NCBI GenBank assembly: GCA_025517485.1
Contig: JAOPKB010000004.1
Location: 186,001 to 250,000 of the forward strand
Origin: Natronoglomus mannanivorans
GTDB taxonomy: Archaea > Halobacteriota > Halobacteria > Halobacteriales > Natrialbaceae
Length of the DNA: 64,000 bases
Reading direction: 5' to 3'
Below are positions 16,366 to 25,555 of the stretch, piece by piece. Every line of letters begins with the position of its first letter. The first letter of the stretch is position 1. The position numbers were made by a program, and so were the translations under genes. The notes beneath the pieces were generated by a model. That model had not been told where the DNA came from. It searched no databases and saw only the letters and a list, made by a program, of their open reading frames with translations.

Positions 16366-18027
16366 ATGAGCACCGAGACCCCGGACCCAACGGAAACCGA
16401 GGCATTCGAGCGAGTCTGTGAGACCCTCGTCGATCGAATCCTCGCGGGCGAGATCGAGAAGGACGACGTCGAGAGTGCCAAACTCGAGGCCTGTTCGGAG
16501 CACTCGGCACCGAAAGTGCCGAAGAACTCCGAGATCCTCGACTACGCACCACAGGAGCGCCGCGAGGAACTCGAGGCGGTACTCCAGCGCAAGCCAGTGC
16601 GGACGGCGTCGGGGGTCTCGCCGATCGCGATCATGACCAGTCCGGAACGGTGCCCCCACGGGAAGTGTCTGTACTGTCCCGGAGGTCCCGACTCCGAGTT
16701 CTCCTCCTCGCAGAGTTACACCGGGGAGGAACCCGCCGCCGCCCGCGGCGTCCAGAACGACTACGATCCCTACGGACAGGTCACACTTCGACTCGAGCAA
16801 CTCCGGGAGATCGGCCACCCCGTCGACAAGGCCGAACTCATCCTGATGGGCGGGACGATGACCGCTCGCAGTCACGACTATCAGGAGTGGTTCGTCAAGC
16901 GAGCCCTCGAGGCGATGAACGATTACGACGTCGACAAGGAACCCGAACCCGCCGAGGGCGTCAGTTTCGCGGAGGACCCCGAGGAGTACGAGTGGAAGTA
17001 TCTCGAGGACGTGATCGCCGAAAACGAGACCGCGGACGTCCGAAACATCGGGACGACCTTCGAGACCAAACCCGACTGGTGTGACCCCGAACAGATCGAC
17101 CGGATGCTCGACCTCGGCGGGACAAAGGTAGAGGTCGGCGTTCAGACCACCTACGAGCGGATCAACCGGGAGATGCACCGCGGTCACGGCGTCAAGGAGT
17201 CGATCGACGCCAACCGTCGCCTGCGCGACTCGGCGTTCAAGGTCGGCTTCCACATGATGCCCGGCCAGCCCGGAATGAGCATGGAGATGTGTCTCGAGGA
17301 CTTTCGAGAACTCTTCGAGAACGAACAGTGGCGTCCCGACTATCTGAAGATCTATCCGACGCTGATCGTCCGCGGGACGGCGACCTACGACTGGTGGCAC
17401 CAGGGCGAGTACGACCCGTTGACCAACGAGGAAGCCGCCGAACTCGTCGCGGAGATCAAGTCGATGATCCCCCGTTACACCCGCCTCCAGCGCGTCCAGC
17501 GGGACATTCCGGCGGACTTCATCGACGCCGGCGTCTGGAAGTCGAACCTGCGCCAGCTGGCCCGACAGCGCATGGACGACCACGGCTGGACCTGCGACTG
17601 CGTCCGGTGTCGCGAAGCCGGGATGAACGACGAGGAACCCGAGAACGTCGAACTCGACGTGATGACCTACGAGGTCTGTGGCGGCACGGAACACTTCATC
17701 TCGTTCGAGGACTTCGAGAAGGACCTCCTGGTCGGGTTCTGTCGGTTGCGGTTCCCGAATACGCCGGTGCGACCCGAACTCGAGAACGCTGCGCTCGTCC
17801 GAGAGCTGCACGTCTACGGGACCGAAGTTACCGTTGGTGAGGAAAGCGAGAGCGGCCAGCACCAGCACAGCGGCTACGGTCGTCGGCTGATGGCCCGCGC
17901 CGAAAAACTCGCGGCCGACGCGGGATACGACAAACTGAGCGTCATCTCGGGAATCGGCGCTCGGGAGTACTATCGGAACAAACTCGGCTATCATCAGGAC
18001 GGGCCGTACGTGAGCAAGCGTCTCTGA
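16366..18027 (+). CDS. elp3: tRNA uridine(34) 5-carboxymethylaminomethyl-forming enzyme Elp3
   Basis: 553 residues. Radical SAM cysteines are Cys96, Cys101 and Cys104 (ERCPHGKCLYCPGGP; the CX4CX2C spacing is specific to Elp3). A C-terminal GNAT acetyltransferase domain (about 395-553) carries the acetyl-CoA loop near HSGYGRRLMARAEKLA. Archaeal Elp3 alone forms the cm5 modification on the wobble uridine of tRNA using SAM and acetyl-CoA. Full length and intact motifs. Transcribed alone. Confidence 0.95.
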   Translation: MSTETPDPTETEAFERVCETLVDRILAGEIEKDDVESAKLEACSEHSAPKVPKNSEILDYAPQERREELEAVLQRKPVRTASGVSPIAIMTSPERCPHGKCLYCPGGPDSEFSSSQSYTGEEPAAARGVQNDYDPYGQVTLRLEQLREIGHPVDKAELILMGGTMTARSHDYQEWFVKRALEAMNDYDVDKEPEPAEGVSFAEDPEEYEWKYLEDVIAENETADVRNIGTTFETKPDWCDPEQIDRMLDLGGTKVEVGVQTTYERINREMHRGHGVKESIDANRRLRDSAFKVGFHMMPGQPGMSMEMCLEDFRELFENEQWRPDYLKIYPTLIVRGTATYDWWHQGEYDPLTNEEAAELVAEIKSMIPRYTRLQRVQRDIPADFIDAGVWKSNLRQLARQRMDDHGWTCDCVRCREAGMNDEEPENVELDVMTYEVCGGTEHFISFEDFEKDLLVGFCRLRFPNTPVRPELENAALVRELHVYGTEVTVGEESESGQHQHSGYGRRLMARAEKLAADAGYDKLSVISGIGAREYYRNKLGYHQDGPYVSKRL

Positions 18028-18273
18028 TCGGCTCGCCTCGTCCCTCCCGACACCTTCCCAAACGCGAAAATTTTATCCCTGTTGTGGGGGAATTAACGTC
18101 CGCCGACGGACGTCGGTACCGCTGTCGGAACCCCCACGACGACAGCGGTTTCGAGTTCGAGTTCGAGTTCGAAATCGACGTCTCGATTCTAAGCGAGCGC
18201 TCGCCGCGTCTCGGCGTACTCTCTGTCCGGAACTCTGGGCGGACCTCGTCGGCCGACTACGACGTCACCGTTC

Positions 18274-19461
18274 TCAACTCGATCGCTGTCCCGAGACGTA
18301 CACGATACCGAAGAGTTCAGACGCGAGTCGAGGATCATCGAGCGGTCGAAGCTCGAGTCGCGCGTCGGCCGGTGAACCACCCGTTCCGAGGACGAGCGAG
18401 CTGTCGGCCGACACTGGATCGCTCTCGGTATCGGTACTGGCGTCGGAGACGAACTGCTCGAGCGACGCGAGCGTGTCGTCGTCGGTCGACTCGTCGACGA
18501 TCGCCGTCCAAGGCCGTCCGATCAGTGCGCTTCGTTCGGAGCCGACTGCCGCGGCGAGTCCGTCGGTCACGTCGACGATCGTCCCGTCGTCGACGACGAG
18601 TGCGCCATCGGCGAGCGATTCGACGATCGCCTCGAGGCGTCGACGAGTGCGCTCGTTCCGTCGTTGCTCGCTCAGGTCCCGCAGAATGACCTGGACGGCC
18701 GGCTCGCCGTCGAACCTGATTGGAGTTCCGATCGCTTCGACGGGACGACGATCCGCCGTCGGTTCGAGATTGGGATCGGACCCGAGCCCGGACTCGAGTT
18801 GGAGATCGATATCGAGATCGAACTCGATCCAGTGTTGGGGTGTCTCACCACAGCTCACGTTCTCGATTCGGTCGGCGACCCGATTCCGATCGTCCGGCGC
18901 GACACACGAGAGGGCCGGTCGTCCCTCGAGGTCGTCGGGAGCCGCGTCGACGATCGCTGCGGCGGCATCGTTCACGTAGACGAGTGTCCCCTCGCGGTGG
19001 ACGACGATGCCGATCGGGAGTCGGTCGACGAGACGTCGATACCGTTGTTCGCTTTCGGTCTGGGCCATCTGGGCCCGCTGGCGGTCGACGGCGTTTTCGA
19101 TTCGGTTGGCGAGCATCGCGTACTGTTCCGTTCCCGGCTGTTTCTGGAGGTAATCCGTGACGCCGGCGGAGATCGCTTCGCTGGCGATCTCTTCGCTTCC
19201 CTTCCCCGTAAAGAGGATGAACGGTAGTTCGTATCCCTCGCCTCGAACGGTCTCGAGGAACTCGAGGCCGTCCAGATCGGGCATCTCGTAGTCGCTGACG
19301 ATACAGTCGACCGTCTCGTCTGCAACTTGTGCGACCGCGTCGGGTGCACTCGTTGCTGTCGTGACGGTAATTTCGTCGTGTTCGCGTTCCAGAAACGTTG
19401 CTGTCAGGTCGAGCAGCGCCGGATCGTCGTCGACGTGCAGGACCGATATCCCCCCGGACAT
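18274..19461 (-). CDS. Response-regulator receiver protein with two PAS domains
   Basis: 395 residues. The REC domain (1-125) has acidic pocket residues DDD at 11-13, phospho-acceptor Asp57 (CIVSDYEMPDLDG) and Lys87 (LFTGKGS). A first PAS domain covers about 138-270 and a second about 280-390, each beginning with a typical sensor strand (GTLVYVNDAAAAIV; GTIVDVTDGLAAAV). There is no histidine kinase or DNA-binding output domain, so it must signal by protein contact. This layout is common in haloarchaea. No cognate kinase is adjacent. Confidence 0.85.
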   Translation of the reverse strand: MSGGISVLHVDDDPALLDLTATFLEREHDEITVTTATSAPDAVAQVADETVDCIVSDYEMPDLDGLEFLETVRGEGYELPFILFTGKGSEEIASEAISAGVTDYLQKQPGTEQYAMLANRIENAVDRQRAQMAQTESEQRYRRLVDRLPIGIVVHREGTLVYVNDAAAAIVDAAPDDLEGRPALSCVAPDDRNRVADRIENVSCGETPQHWIEFDLDIDLQLESGLGSDPNLEPTADRRPVEAIGTPIRFDGEPAVQVILRDLSEQRRNERTRRRLEAIVESLADGALVVDDGTIVDVTDGLAAAVGSERSALIGRPWTAIVDESTDDDTLASLEQFVSDASTDTESDPVSADSSLVLGTGGSPADARLELRPLDDPRLASELFGIVYVSGQRSS

Positions 19462-19556
19462 AATCGATACCAGCGCCCGGAGGCCAAATAGCTATTGCCA
19501 CTGGATACACAGGTGAACTTCGCTCGCGATCCTCACCGACGGTGCGCAAACGCGGA

Positions 19557-20471
19557 TCAGACGACCAGGACGGTATCGACGACGAGCATGATCGCGAATC
19601 CACAGACGAACGTCGCCGTGGCGGTGTCGGCGTACCCGTGGCCGTGACTCGAGGGGACCAGTTCGCGGAAGACGACGGCGATCATCGCGCCCGCGGCGAA
19701 GCCGGCGGCGATCGGGAAGAGCCCGGAGACGACGCCGACGAGTGCGAAGCCCGCTGCAGCGGCGATCGGTTCCGGAACGCCACCCGAGAGCGTGGTGTAG
19801 AGGATCGTCTTCGGCTTCGAGACGCCCGCACGAACCGCGGGGACGGCCATCGCGAAGCCGTCGGGGACGTTCTGGACGGCGATGGCCGTGGCGATCGCGA
19901 GTCCGAGCCCCGTCTCGCCACTGGCGAAGGCGATGCCCACGGCGAGTCCTTCGGGCACGTTGTGGATCGTGACCGCGCTGCCGACGAGCGCGGCTCGGCG
20001 GAGGTCCTCCTGTCGTGTTTCGGTGTCCGTGTCGTGGTCGTGATCGCGTTGGTGGTCGCGTTCGTGGTCGTCGTCTCCGCTCTCGCTACGACTCTTACCC
20101 TCACTATCGCCTCCGGCAGCTCGCTCCGCCAGCGGAGACACCTCGAGACGCGATCCGGACACAGCCGCGGTCCCTTCGAGACGCTGGCCGCGGAACTTGA
20201 GGTGGACGTGCGGAAGGACGGCGTTGGCTGCGAGTAGGAAGCCGCCGCCGAGCAGAACGCCGGCGACGACCTCGTAGGGCGACCCCAGCTCGAGGCCGGG
20301 GACGACGAGCGCGAAGACGGCCGCGCCGACCATGATTCCGGCGGCGAGACCGAGTGCGCCGTCGTAGACGCGGTGGCTCACCCTGTCGGTCACAAGCGTC
20401 GGGAGCGCGCCGAGACCGGTCGCACAGCCCGCGAGGAGGGCGATACCCATCACCTCGAGAAGAGAGACCAT
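19557..20471 (-). CDS. ZIP family divalent metal transporter
   Basis: 304 residues, about eight membrane segments. The metal-site motif HNVPEGLAVG in TM4 and the matching QNVPDGFAMAV in TM5 are the ZIP signature; TM5 carries Gln-Asn rather than His-Asn. The cytoplasmic loop between TM3 and TM4 (about 105-165) is charged and His-rich (DDDHERDHQRDHDHDTD), a known metal-binding loop of ZIPs. It imports zinc or a similar ion. Monocistronic, divergent from rqcH. Confidence 0.88.
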   Translation of the reverse strand: MVSLLEVMGIALLAGCATGLGALPTLVTDRVSHRVYDGALGLAAGIMVGAAVFALVVPGLELGSPYEVVAGVLLGGGFLLAANAVLPHVHLKFRGQRLEGTAAVSGSRLEVSPLAERAAGGDSEGKSRSESGDDDHERDHQRDHDHDTDTETRQEDLRRAALVGSAVTIHNVPEGLAVGIAFASGETGLGLAIATAIAVQNVPDGFAMAVPAVRAGVSKPKTILYTTLSGGVPEPIAAAAGFALVGVVSGLFPIAAGFAAGAMIAVVFRELVPSSHGHGYADTATATFVCGFAIMLVVDTVLVV

Positions 20472-20589
20472 TACGTAGCCGGTCTCGACTCAGTCGCCTA
20501 AAGGTACTGCATCGGCGGCGCAGTGTGTTCCGTCGCTCTCGCCTCTACCAGAGCGACACGCCTTTTTGATCGGACCGGGCAGTGTACGT

Positions 20590-22758
20590 ATGGATCCAAA
20601 GCGGGAACTCACCAGCGTCGACCTCGCTGCCCTCGTTCGGGAATTCGGGACCTACGAGGGGTCGAAGGTCGACAAGGCCTATCTCTACGGCGACGATCTC
20701 CTGCGGCTGAAGATGCGCGACTTCGATCGCGGGCGCGTCGAACTGCTGATCGAAGTCGGCGAACGAAAACGCGCACACACCGTCGCTCCCGAGCGCGTCC
20801 CCGACGCTCCCGGCCGCCCGCCGCAGTTCGCGATGATGCTTCGCAACCGGCTCTCGGGGGCCGACTTCGCCGGCGTCGAACAGTTCGAGTTCGACCGCAT
20901 CCTCGAGTTCGTCTTCGAGCGCGAGGACGGGACGACGAGAATTATCGCCGAGCTGTTCGGACAGGGCAACATCGCGATCACCGACGGGGAGTACGAGGTC
21001 ATCGACTGTCTCGAGACCGTCCGCCTGAAGTCCCGGACGGTCGTTCCCGGCTCTCGTTACGAGTTCCCCGACTCGCGGCTCAACCCGCTGACCGTCTCGC
21101 GGGAGGTCTTCGACCACGAGATGGACGACTCCGATACGGACGTCGTGCGCACGCTGGCGACCCAGCTCAACTTCGGGGGTCTCTACGCCGAAGAGCTCTG
21201 TACTCGTGCGGGTGTCGAGAAGGCGATGGACATCGAAGACGCCGGCGAAGACGAGTACGACCGGCTCTACGAGGCGATCGACCGGCTCGCGATCGATCTC
21301 CGGAACGGGAACTTCGAGCCGCGACTCTATCTCGAGGGTGGTGACGACGATGACGGCGAAGAGGGGGAGGAGGATGGGACCGACACGCCAACTCGCGTCG
21401 TCGACGTGACGCCGTTCCCGCTCGAGGAGCGGACCGAACTCGCCGCGGAACCGTTCGAGACGTTCACGGCGGCGCTGGACGACTACTTCTTCCGACTCGA
21501 ACTCTCGGATTCGAGCGAGGAAACGGACCCGACCGACCAGACGCCGGACTTCGAGGAGCAGATCGCCAAACACCAGCGGATCATCGATCAGCAGGAGGGG
21601 GCGATCGAGGGGTTCGAGCAGCAGGCCGAGGCTGAACGCGAACGAGCCGAGTTGCTGTACGCCAATTACGGACTTGTCGACGACATCCTCTCGACGGTCC
21701 AGCGCGCCCGCGACGACGATACGCCGTGGGACGAGATCGCCGAGCGATTCGAGGAGGGCAAAGAGCGAGGTATCGAGGCCGCCGAGGCCGTCGTCGACGT
21801 CGACGGGAGCGAGGGAATCGTCACCGTCGAGATCGACGGCGAACACGTCCCGCTCGTCGCCACCGACGGCGTCGAGAAGAACGCCGATCGCCTCTACACC
21901 GAGGCCAAACGCATCGCGGAGAAAAAAGAGGGTGCGCTGGCGGCGATCGAGGACACCCGCGAGGAACTCGCGGAGATCGAACGTCGACGCGACGAGTGGG
22001 AGGCCGACGACGGAGACGACGAGGGCGACGAGGACGACGAGGGTGACGAGGACGAACCCAAACGCGACTGGCTCAACGAATCCTCCGTTCCCATTCGGAC
22101 GAACGAACAGTGGTACGAACGCTTTCGCTGGTTCCACACGAGCGACGACTTCCTCGTCATCGGCGGGCGCAACGCCGACCAGAACGAGGAGTTAGTGAAG
22201 AAGTATCTCGAGCGCGGCGACAAGGTCCTCCACACGCAGGCCCATGGCGGTCCCGTGACGGTCTTGAAGGCCACCGATCCCAGCGAGGCGTCCTCGAGCG
22301 ACATCGAGATTCCCGACTCGAGCATCGAAGAGGCCGCCCAGTTCGCCGTCTCCTACTCCTCGGTCTGGAAGGACGGCCGCTACGCGGGCGACGTCTACGT
22401 CGTCGAGTCAGATCAGGTCTCGAAGACCCCCGAGAGCGGCGAGTACCTCGAGAAAGGCGGATTCGCGGTTCGTGGCGACCGGACCTATCTGGACGACACG
22501 CCGGTCGGCGTCGCCGTCGGGATCCAGTGTGAGCCCTACACTCGCGTCATCGGAGGCCCACCGTCGGCGGTCGAGAACGAGGCGGTGACGACGATCCGCG
22601 TCGAACCCGGCCGGTTCGCGCAGGCAGACGCCGGCAAGCGGATCTACCGTCGGTTACGAGAGCGGTTCACCGACGAGTCGTTCGTTCGCAAGATCGCCAG
22701 CCCCGACCGGATTCAGCACTTCCTCCCGCCGGGCGGGAGTCGGATCGCCGACGACTGA
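20590..22758 (+). CDS. rqcH: Ribosome rescue protein RqcH (NFACT family)
   Basis: 722 residues starting MDPKRELTSVDLAALVREF. The start at 20590 is chosen from a TATA-like CTTTTTGAT 25 nt upstream; eight extra residues upstream are not conserved-looking. NFACT-N spans 1-170 or so, followed by a helix-hairpin-helix part, a long acidic coiled coil (about 300-500) and the C-terminal NFACT-R domain (about 500-650, NEQWYERFRWFHTSDDFLV). RqcH binds obstructed large subunits carrying peptidyl-tRNA and adds C-terminal tails. Two acidic low-complexity insertions (about 255-268 and 475-495) are typical of haloarchaeal versions. The other rescue factor, Pelota, lies 0.8 kb downstream. Confidence 0.92.
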   Translation: MDPKRELTSVDLAALVREFGTYEGSKVDKAYLYGDDLLRLKMRDFDRGRVELLIEVGERKRAHTVAPERVPDAPGRPPQFAMMLRNRLSGADFAGVEQFEFDRILEFVFEREDGTTRIIAELFGQGNIAITDGEYEVIDCLETVRLKSRTVVPGSRYEFPDSRLNPLTVSREVFDHEMDDSDTDVVRTLATQLNFGGLYAEELCTRAGVEKAMDIEDAGEDEYDRLYEAIDRLAIDLRNGNFEPRLYLEGGDDDDGEEGEEDGTDTPTRVVDVTPFPLEERTELAAEPFETFTAALDDYFFRLELSDSSEETDPTDQTPDFEEQIAKHQRIIDQQEGAIEGFEQQAEAERERAELLYANYGLVDDILSTVQRARDDDTPWDEIAERFEEGKERGIEAAEAVVDVDGSEGIVTVEIDGEHVPLVATDGVEKNADRLYTEAKRIAEKKEGALAAIEDTREELAEIERRRDEWEADDGDDEGDEDDEGDEDEPKRDWLNESSVPIRTNEQWYERFRWFHTSDDFLVIGGRNADQNEELVKKYLERGDKVLHTQAHGGPVTVLKATDPSEASSSDIEIPDSSIEEAAQFAVSYSSVWKDGRYAGDVYVVESDQVSKTPESGEYLEKGGFAVRGDRTYLDDTPVGVAVGIQCEPYTRVIGGPPSAVENEAVTTIRVEPGRFAQADAGKRIYRRLRERFTDESFVRKIASPDRIQHFLPPGGSRIADD

Positions 22759-22938
22759 CGGCGGTTTCGCGGGTGATCCTCGTCGGGACGGAGCGTATCG
22801 AACAGTATCCACCGAGTCGAGCCGAACCGAATCGCCAGTCCAGTGTCACTCCTGTTATCGTTTCACACACGCGACTCGAGACAGAAATACTCATGACCCG
22901 CTGTCGGCAACGTTCTGCCGAGAGGTGACACTCACGAC

Positions 22939-23142
22939 ATGTCTGATATAGCACTGATCGGTGCGTTCCTGCCAGTCGAACCGACCGTCGCGATCACTGC
23001 GGTCGTCGTTCTCGCAGGACTCGCGTTTATCGCGTTCATGATCTTTCTCGCGTTCGGGTTGCCCGTCCCGTCGAAACAGTCGACGACAGCCGACGGATCG
23101 GCTGATAGTCCGTCGGCGCTCGATGCACAGGAAACCGACTGA
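22939..23142 (+). CDS. Small single-span membrane protein
   Basis: 67 residues: a hydrophobic N-terminal two-thirds (about residues 15-45, VAITAVVVLAGLAFIAFMIF) and a Ser/Asp-rich soluble tail. No family recognised. It lies between rqcH and the Pelota gene on the same strand, with 180 nt to rqcH, so it probably has its own promoter. Confidence 0.6.
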   Translation: MSDIALIGAFLPVEPTVAITAVVVLAGLAFIAFMIFLAFGLPVPSKQSTTADGSADSPSALDAQETD

Positions 23143-23542
23143 GCGGATCGCTCCCGGTCGTTCGTTTCTCTTTCACCCTTCGGTACTGATCGGTGTATTC
23201 AACACTCGTCGGGAGTCACGACTGCTACGTTCGGGGGACGACTGGGTCCAAATAGTTTTGGCTTGAACCTTTTGCCGTATGTCCCCTTAGATTGAATTAC
23301 CGCTGACACCCCCACTGGACCTGGAACGTTCAGCGGTAGTTCGCCCCATTTGTCACAGAGGCACCCCCGACGGATTGGCGTCCCCTCTCCGAACATCATG
23401 GGTGGCGAGAGTCGGTCTCCCCCGTCCGACTCCTCGCTTCGCTCCTGCTCTCTCTTCGACGTCGGCATCGACATCGACCCCTCAGAGCCGTCAGTCCCGA
23501 CGTTCCGTCACGCACTTACTCCTCCCCCGGAAATGGCTACGC
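23143..23542. other. 400-nt intergenic stretch with inverted repeat and atypical composition
   Basis: The stretch upstream of the Pelota gene is less GC-rich than its surroundings between 23200 and 23350. A minus-strand open frame of 91 codons (23199-23474) uses codons unlike neighbouring genes and matches no family I know. A perfect 9-bp inverted repeat lies at 23298-23306/23330-23338. Possible explanations are a scar of a mobile element, an RNA gene, or a short unrecognised protein. I cannot decide between them. Confidence 0.35.
23298..23338. repeat. Perfect 9-bp inverted repeat (hairpin)
   Basis: TACCGCTGA at 23298-23306 pairs with TCAGCGGTA at 23330-23338, with a 23-nt loop. It sits in the atypical intergenic stretch before the Pelota gene. 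Confidence 0.55.
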
Positions 23543-24610
23543 ATGCAGATCAAAGACCGGGAGCGCGTCGAGGGTGGTCGTGAACGTCTCACGGTCGTCC
23601 CCGAGAGTCTGGACGATCTCTGGCACCTCCAGTACGTCCTCGAGCCCGGCGACCGCGTCGCCGGCGACACGACCCGGCGGATCCAGCGCAACGACGAGCA
23701 GATGCGCGACACCGGCGGCGAGCGCGAGCCTATGTGGGTCGCCATCGCCGTCGACACCATCGAGTTCCACAAGTTCGCTAACCGACTCCGAGTCGGCGGC
23801 GAGATCGTCGCCTGCTCCCGGGAGGACCAGCTCGGCTTTCACCACACGCTCAACGTCGAGGAACGCGAGGAGCTCTCGATCGAAAAGCGGTTCAAACCGG
23901 ATCAGGAGGCCCGACTCGAGGAGGCCGAGGAGGCGACCGAGAATCCCGACGTCGCGATCGCGACCGTCGAGGAGGGGCAGGCCCACGTCCACACGGTCGC
24001 CCAGTACGGCACCGAGGAACGGGCGACACTCACCGGGCCGACCGGCAAGGGCGAGTTCGCCCGCGAGCGCTCGGAGCTGTTCGCGGAACTCGGGCAGGTA
24101 CTCGAGCGCATGGACGTCGACGCGATCATCCTCGCCGGTCCCGGGTTCACGAAGCAAGACGCCTACAAGTACTTAGAGCAGAACCACTCGCAAGTCGCCG
24201 ACCAGATCACGATGGTCGACACGTCGGGCGTCGGCGATCGCGGCGTCCACGAGGTTCTGAAACGCGGCGCGGTCGCGGACGTCCAGCAGGAGACCCGCAT
24301 CGAGTCCGAAGCGGAGTACATCGACGAACTCACGAAGCGAATGGCCGAGGGCGCGAAAGCCGCCTACGGCCCCGAACAGGTCCAACAAGCCGCGGAGTAC
24401 GGCGCGATCGAACGCCTACTGATTCTCGACGACAAGCTTCGTCAGGAACGCGGTCCCGACGGTGAGTGGGGGCTCGACGTGAACCAGCTCGTCCGGACGA
24501 CCGAGCAGAAAGGCGGCGAGGTCACGGTGTTCTCGAGCGAGTTCCCGCCGGGACAACAGTTGTCGAATCTGGGCGGCGTGGCGGCCCTGTTACGGTACCG
24601 ACTCGAGTAG
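23543..24610 (+). CDS. pelA: mRNA surveillance protein Pelota (Dom34)
   Basis: 355 residues, exactly Pelota-sized, starting [20 protein letters not shown]. The longer open frame to 23375 is rejected because MQIKDR is the conserved family start. Domains: an Sm-like N-domain with nuclease-like fold (1-130), the eRF1-2 domain (about 135-260) and the eRF1-3 domain (about 265-355, ending LLRYRLE). Pelota, with aEF1A/ABCE1, splits stalled ribosomes. Neighbouring rqcH acts on the released large subunit, so the two belong to one process though they are not obviously one operon. Confidence 0.95.
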   Translation: MQIKDRERVEGGRERLTVVPESLDDLWHLQYVLEPGDRVAGDTTRRIQRNDEQMRDTGGEREPMWVAIAVDTIEFHKFANRLRVGGEIVACSREDQLGFHHTLNVEEREELSIEKRFKPDQEARLEEAEEATENPDVAIATVEEGQAHVHTVAQYGTEERATLTGPTGKGEFARERSELFAELGQVLERMDVDAIILAGPGFTKQDAYKYLEQNHSQVADQITMVDTSGVGDRGVHEVLKRGAVADVQQETRIESEAEYIDELTKRMAEGAKAAYGPEQVQQAAEYGAIERLLILDDKLRQERGPDGEWGLDVNQLVRTTEQKGGEVTVFSSEFPPGQQLSNLGGVAALLRYRLE

Positions 24611-24649
24611 TCTGTCGTCGGGTACTGCGGTCGAAACCGACAGTCGACG

Positions 24650-25327
24650 CTAATCGTCGACCTGTGCTTGCTCGAACGGACGAGGCGGTAACCGGAGTTC
24701 GTCGAGGTCCGGCAGGTGTTTGACGTTGTAGACGACGTTTAGCTCGTCCGTGATCGGCGTGCCGACACAGGAGAGTCTGACCCCGCGGTCGATCATCTCC
24801 GCGGGCAAAATGTGATTGACGGGAGCCGACATTTCTCCCTCCGTCACGACCACCGCACAGTTCGCACACGCACCGCCGCGACAGGCGTACGGCCACGCGA
24901 ACCCGCGGTTCTCGGCGGCCTCGAGGACGGTTTCGTTCGGCTCGACCAGGAATCGACCGTAATCTCCCGTGGCGAGCGTCGCGTCGGCTGCCTTCTCGAA
25001 CAGGTCGTCGTCCTCGAGGTCCCAGCCGCGGTCGTCGAGCACCTCGTAGTTGAGGTACTCGACGCGAGCGGACTCCTGTTCGTACCGATCCGTCTCGTCC
25101 GCGGCCGTTCCTTCGACGTCTTCGGTTTCGTACCCGTGTCTCCCGATCCACTCGCTTCGCCGAGCGCCCGAGGAGAGTTCCTCGTAGGCCGCTTGCACTC
25201 GTCGAAACTCCGCGGCGGAACCGCCGTGGTCCGGGTGGGCTTCTTTCACCCGCCGTCGGTACGCGCTTTCGATCTCCGCGTCGTCTGCAGCTGCATCGAT
25301 CTCCAGAATATCGAACGGGGACTCCAC
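24650..25327 (-). CDS. fer: J-domain/2Fe-2S ferredoxin fusion protein
   Basis: 225 residues. The N-terminal 55 residues are a J-domain with an intact HPD motif (31-33). Residues about 115-215 are a plant-type [2Fe-2S] ferredoxin with cluster Cys149, Cys154, Cys157 and Cys187 (CRGGACANC, spacing CX4CX2CX29C). Ferredoxins of this type carry electrons for haloarchaeal 2-oxoacid oxidoreductases. The J-domain suggests interaction with DnaK or a Fe-S assembly chaperone. Fusion of J-domain and ferredoxin is known in haloarchaea. It is convergent with the Pelota gene. Confidence 0.88.
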   Translation of the reverse strand: MESPFDILEIDAAADDAEIESAYRRRVKEAHPDHGGSAAEFRRVQAAYEELSSGARRSEWIGRHGYETEDVEGTAADETDRYEQESARVEYLNYEVLDDRGWDLEDDDLFEKAADATLATGDYGRFLVEPNETVLEAAENRGFAWPYACRGGACANCAVVVTEGEMSAPVNHILPAEMIDRGVRLSCVGTPITDELNVVYNVKHLPDLDELRLPPRPFEQAQVDD

Positions 25328-25555
25328 GCCTACCCGTAGCGAGAACAGCGATGAAAATTTTTCCCCAACAGTGACTCACTACTGACTGTCACTGGCCTCG
25401 TTCGACGGCTCCGGCAGCTCCGGTCGTCTTCGGGGTCGGGCCTCGCCGTCACTGTGGGCAGTCGGTGATTGAGACGTCGAGAGTGGAGCAGATGAATACT
25501 GAGCTGAACCGACCCGAACTGAACCGGTATCCGACCGTCGACAGGCGAGCTCAGC

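Noticed and set aside
15976..17994. 672-codon minus-strand frame opposite elp3
   Set aside because: Antisense shadow; elp3 on the plus strand is full length with intact radical SAM and GNAT motifs.
20545..22137. 530-codon minus-strand frame opposite rqcH
   Set aside because: Antisense shadow of a well-recognised NFACT protein.
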